From NCBI GenBank assembly GCA_030407315.1, contig JALQPE010002231.1, forward strand, positions 1 through 64,000: a DNA stretch of 64,000 nucleotides, read 5' to 3'. This document shows positions 63,095-64,000 of this stretch, one piece after another. The translations under genes were made by a program, and so were the position numbers. Source of the stretch: Asparagopsis taxiformis (Eukaryota; Rhodophyta; Florideophyceae; Bonnemaisoniales; Bonnemaisoniaceae). Below the pieces are notes generated by a model that had not been told where the DNA came from, did no database searches, and saw only the letters and a list, made by a program, of their open reading frames with translations. Numbering within the stretch: the stretch's first letter is position 1; each line of letters opens with the position of its first letter.

Positions 63095-64000
63095 GAAGCT
63101 CGTTCGTCATCGTGACTCGTTTCCACCTCGAGTGGTGTTTCGTCAGCGGAGGTCGTCACGTAGACTCCGCTGCGGCCATTACGCTGGCCATTTCGTTCGT
63201 TCGCCCACGGGCGGGGGTCACGTCGGTCATTACGAAAGTCGCCGCGGCGCCTGTCGAAGGGCCTTCCCCCGTCACGATTGGGGTTTCGGAGTATCGTAGG
63301 CGGCGTGCCGTACCTCCGCGGGGTCACGTTCCCTCGCTCGCCAGGTCGTTCCTGGTTACGTTTAGCCATTCGTTGGCGGAAGTACTCAGCCTGACGTGGG
63401 TTGCTCTTCACGTGGAAGAGGTAGTACTTGTACGCGAAAAAGATCCGTTGATCTGGCGTCAGACGCGGACACGTAAACGTCGAGTGGCCATCTTCGCGGC
63501 ATGACCAACACGACAGCGTCCAGTAATCATTCGGGATTACGGAGTGCGCCAATTGCGTCTGCTCGCTCGTGAGCTTCGGCACGTCCTCGCATGGACGGTT
63601 CAATCGAGCTTCGAGCTCGTCCGGCTTTTCGTTTGCCGTTTTCGTATCGTTGGGCGGCGGCCCGTTCGTGAAGAGGATCGCCTCCAAATTCTCGGCAACG
63701 TGAACCGCAGCGAGCGACACGTCGTCGTCGTCCCTCGCGGGGATGTTCGGGTTACCATCGTGGTAACTGGGCTCGTTAGCCCGTTCATTACGTAAGTACG
63801 CGGACTCATCGTAGTCCGCGAACTTCCTCGACTCGTGGTCGGAAATAGCCAACGTAGGCTTCACCGGAAACCGCACTTTCGGTTTCGCGGCTGACGCGAC
63901 AGCTGCCGTACGTGCACGGAAGGTCGTTCCTTCGGCCGTCGCCAATCGTCTCACAACGGTGAGGTCGTTCCTCTCTCGTTCGGGGAGTGACCGGAGTCGT
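63034..64000 (-). CDS. gag: Chromovirus Gag, N-terminus beyond the window
   Basis: The visible part holds a Cys-Cys-His-Cys zinc knuckle (CWSCREDGHSTFTC) followed by a basic Arg/Gly-rich tail, as in nucleocapsid. The frame from about 63954 lacks an ATG, so the start lies upstream or outside the window. It overlaps the pol frame by about 60 bases in the -1 relationship, fitting programmed -1 frameshifting. Confidence 0.85.
   Translation of the reverse strand, partial: RLRSLPERERNDLTVVRRLATAEGTTFRARTAAVASAAKPKVRFPVKPTLAISDHESRKFADYDESAYLRNERANEPSYHDGNPNIPARDDDDVSLAAVHVAENLEAILFTNGPPPNDTKTANEKPDELEARLNRPCEDVPKLTSEQTQLAHSVIPNDYWTLSCWSCREDGHSTFTCPRLTPDQRIFFAYKYYLFHVKSNPRQAEYFRQRMAKRNQERPGERGNVTPRRYGTPPTILRNPNRDGGRPFDRRRGDFRNDRRDPRPWANERNGQRNGRSGVYVTTSADETPLEVETSHDDERASWAHDDNVSNGPAPGNDQAM

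Larger units (their letters stand above)
58350..64000 (-). mobile_element. Ty3/gypsy chromovirus, 5' part beyond the window
   Basis: The gag (63034 to the window edge) and pol (58505-63094) genes are in the order expected for Ty3/gypsy, with integrase after RNase H and a C-terminal chromodomain. The 5' LTR and start of gag lie to the right of 64000. Confidence 0.9.

Overview
The window is eukaryotic nuclear DNA, and I favour a red alga. The support is long intron-poor reading frames, a chromodomain Ty3/gypsy retrotransposon, CACTA/KDZ-like and DUF7869-like DNA transposons, and a short host island with an XMAP215/CKAP5-like TOG protein and a site-2 protease. The red-algal call rests on general style and is an inference. 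Almost all of the window is mobile DNA. Base composition changes sharply near 49.2 kb, from moderate or AT-rich to GC- and CpG-rich.

Region by region. (1) 1-11173 is a near-intact DNA element with about 2.32-kb terminal inverted repeats (TIRs). It carries two divergent genes: a ParB-like/DNA methyltransferase/zinc-finger protein (-) and a transposase-like protein (+). It appears to have landed inside a methyltransferase-SET gene whose 3' half follows at 11174-12549. (2) 12.8-23 kb holds two related genes (-) that fuse a ParB-like domain to a 2-oxoglutarate/Fe(II) dioxygenase. The first has a frameshift. Both are bordered by four clusters of nested palindromic repeats, with 11 copies of a 33-bp palindrome. 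(3) 23.1-26.9 kb is a large CACTA/KDZ-like transposase (-). (4) 27-32.9 kb is mostly non-coding: a 137-nt hairpin, a 35-bp minisatellite with 15 units, palindromes, a three-copy interspersed repeat, and a reading frame sharing a domain with the second ParB-methyltransferase. (5) 32.9-36.1 kb is a second methyltransferase-SET gene with one in-frame stop. (6) 36.7-40.9 kb is a host-gene island: a broken TOG-domain gene, a small membrane protein, and the first exon of an RseP-like protease. (7) 41-49.1 kb is a second ParB-methyltransferase/transposase module with an extra divergent transposase paralogue that lacks the catalytic core. (8) 49.2-64 kb is LTR-retroelement DNA: a coiled-coil remnant, a 3.3-kb element with 635-bp LTRs and a gag-like gene but no pol, a related gag-like gene, a 350-bp tandem duplication, and a chromovirus (gag/pol, -) running off the right edge.

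How the genes fit together. Six separate loci encode predicted writers or erasers of DNA or histone marks: two ParB-methyltransferases, two methyltransferase-SET genes and two ParB-dioxygenases. All are embedded in or beside transposable elements and transposase-like genes. The leading interpretation is that these transposons carry their own chromatin- and DNA-modification enzymes. The domain calls come from motifs read by eye; the biological roles are inference.
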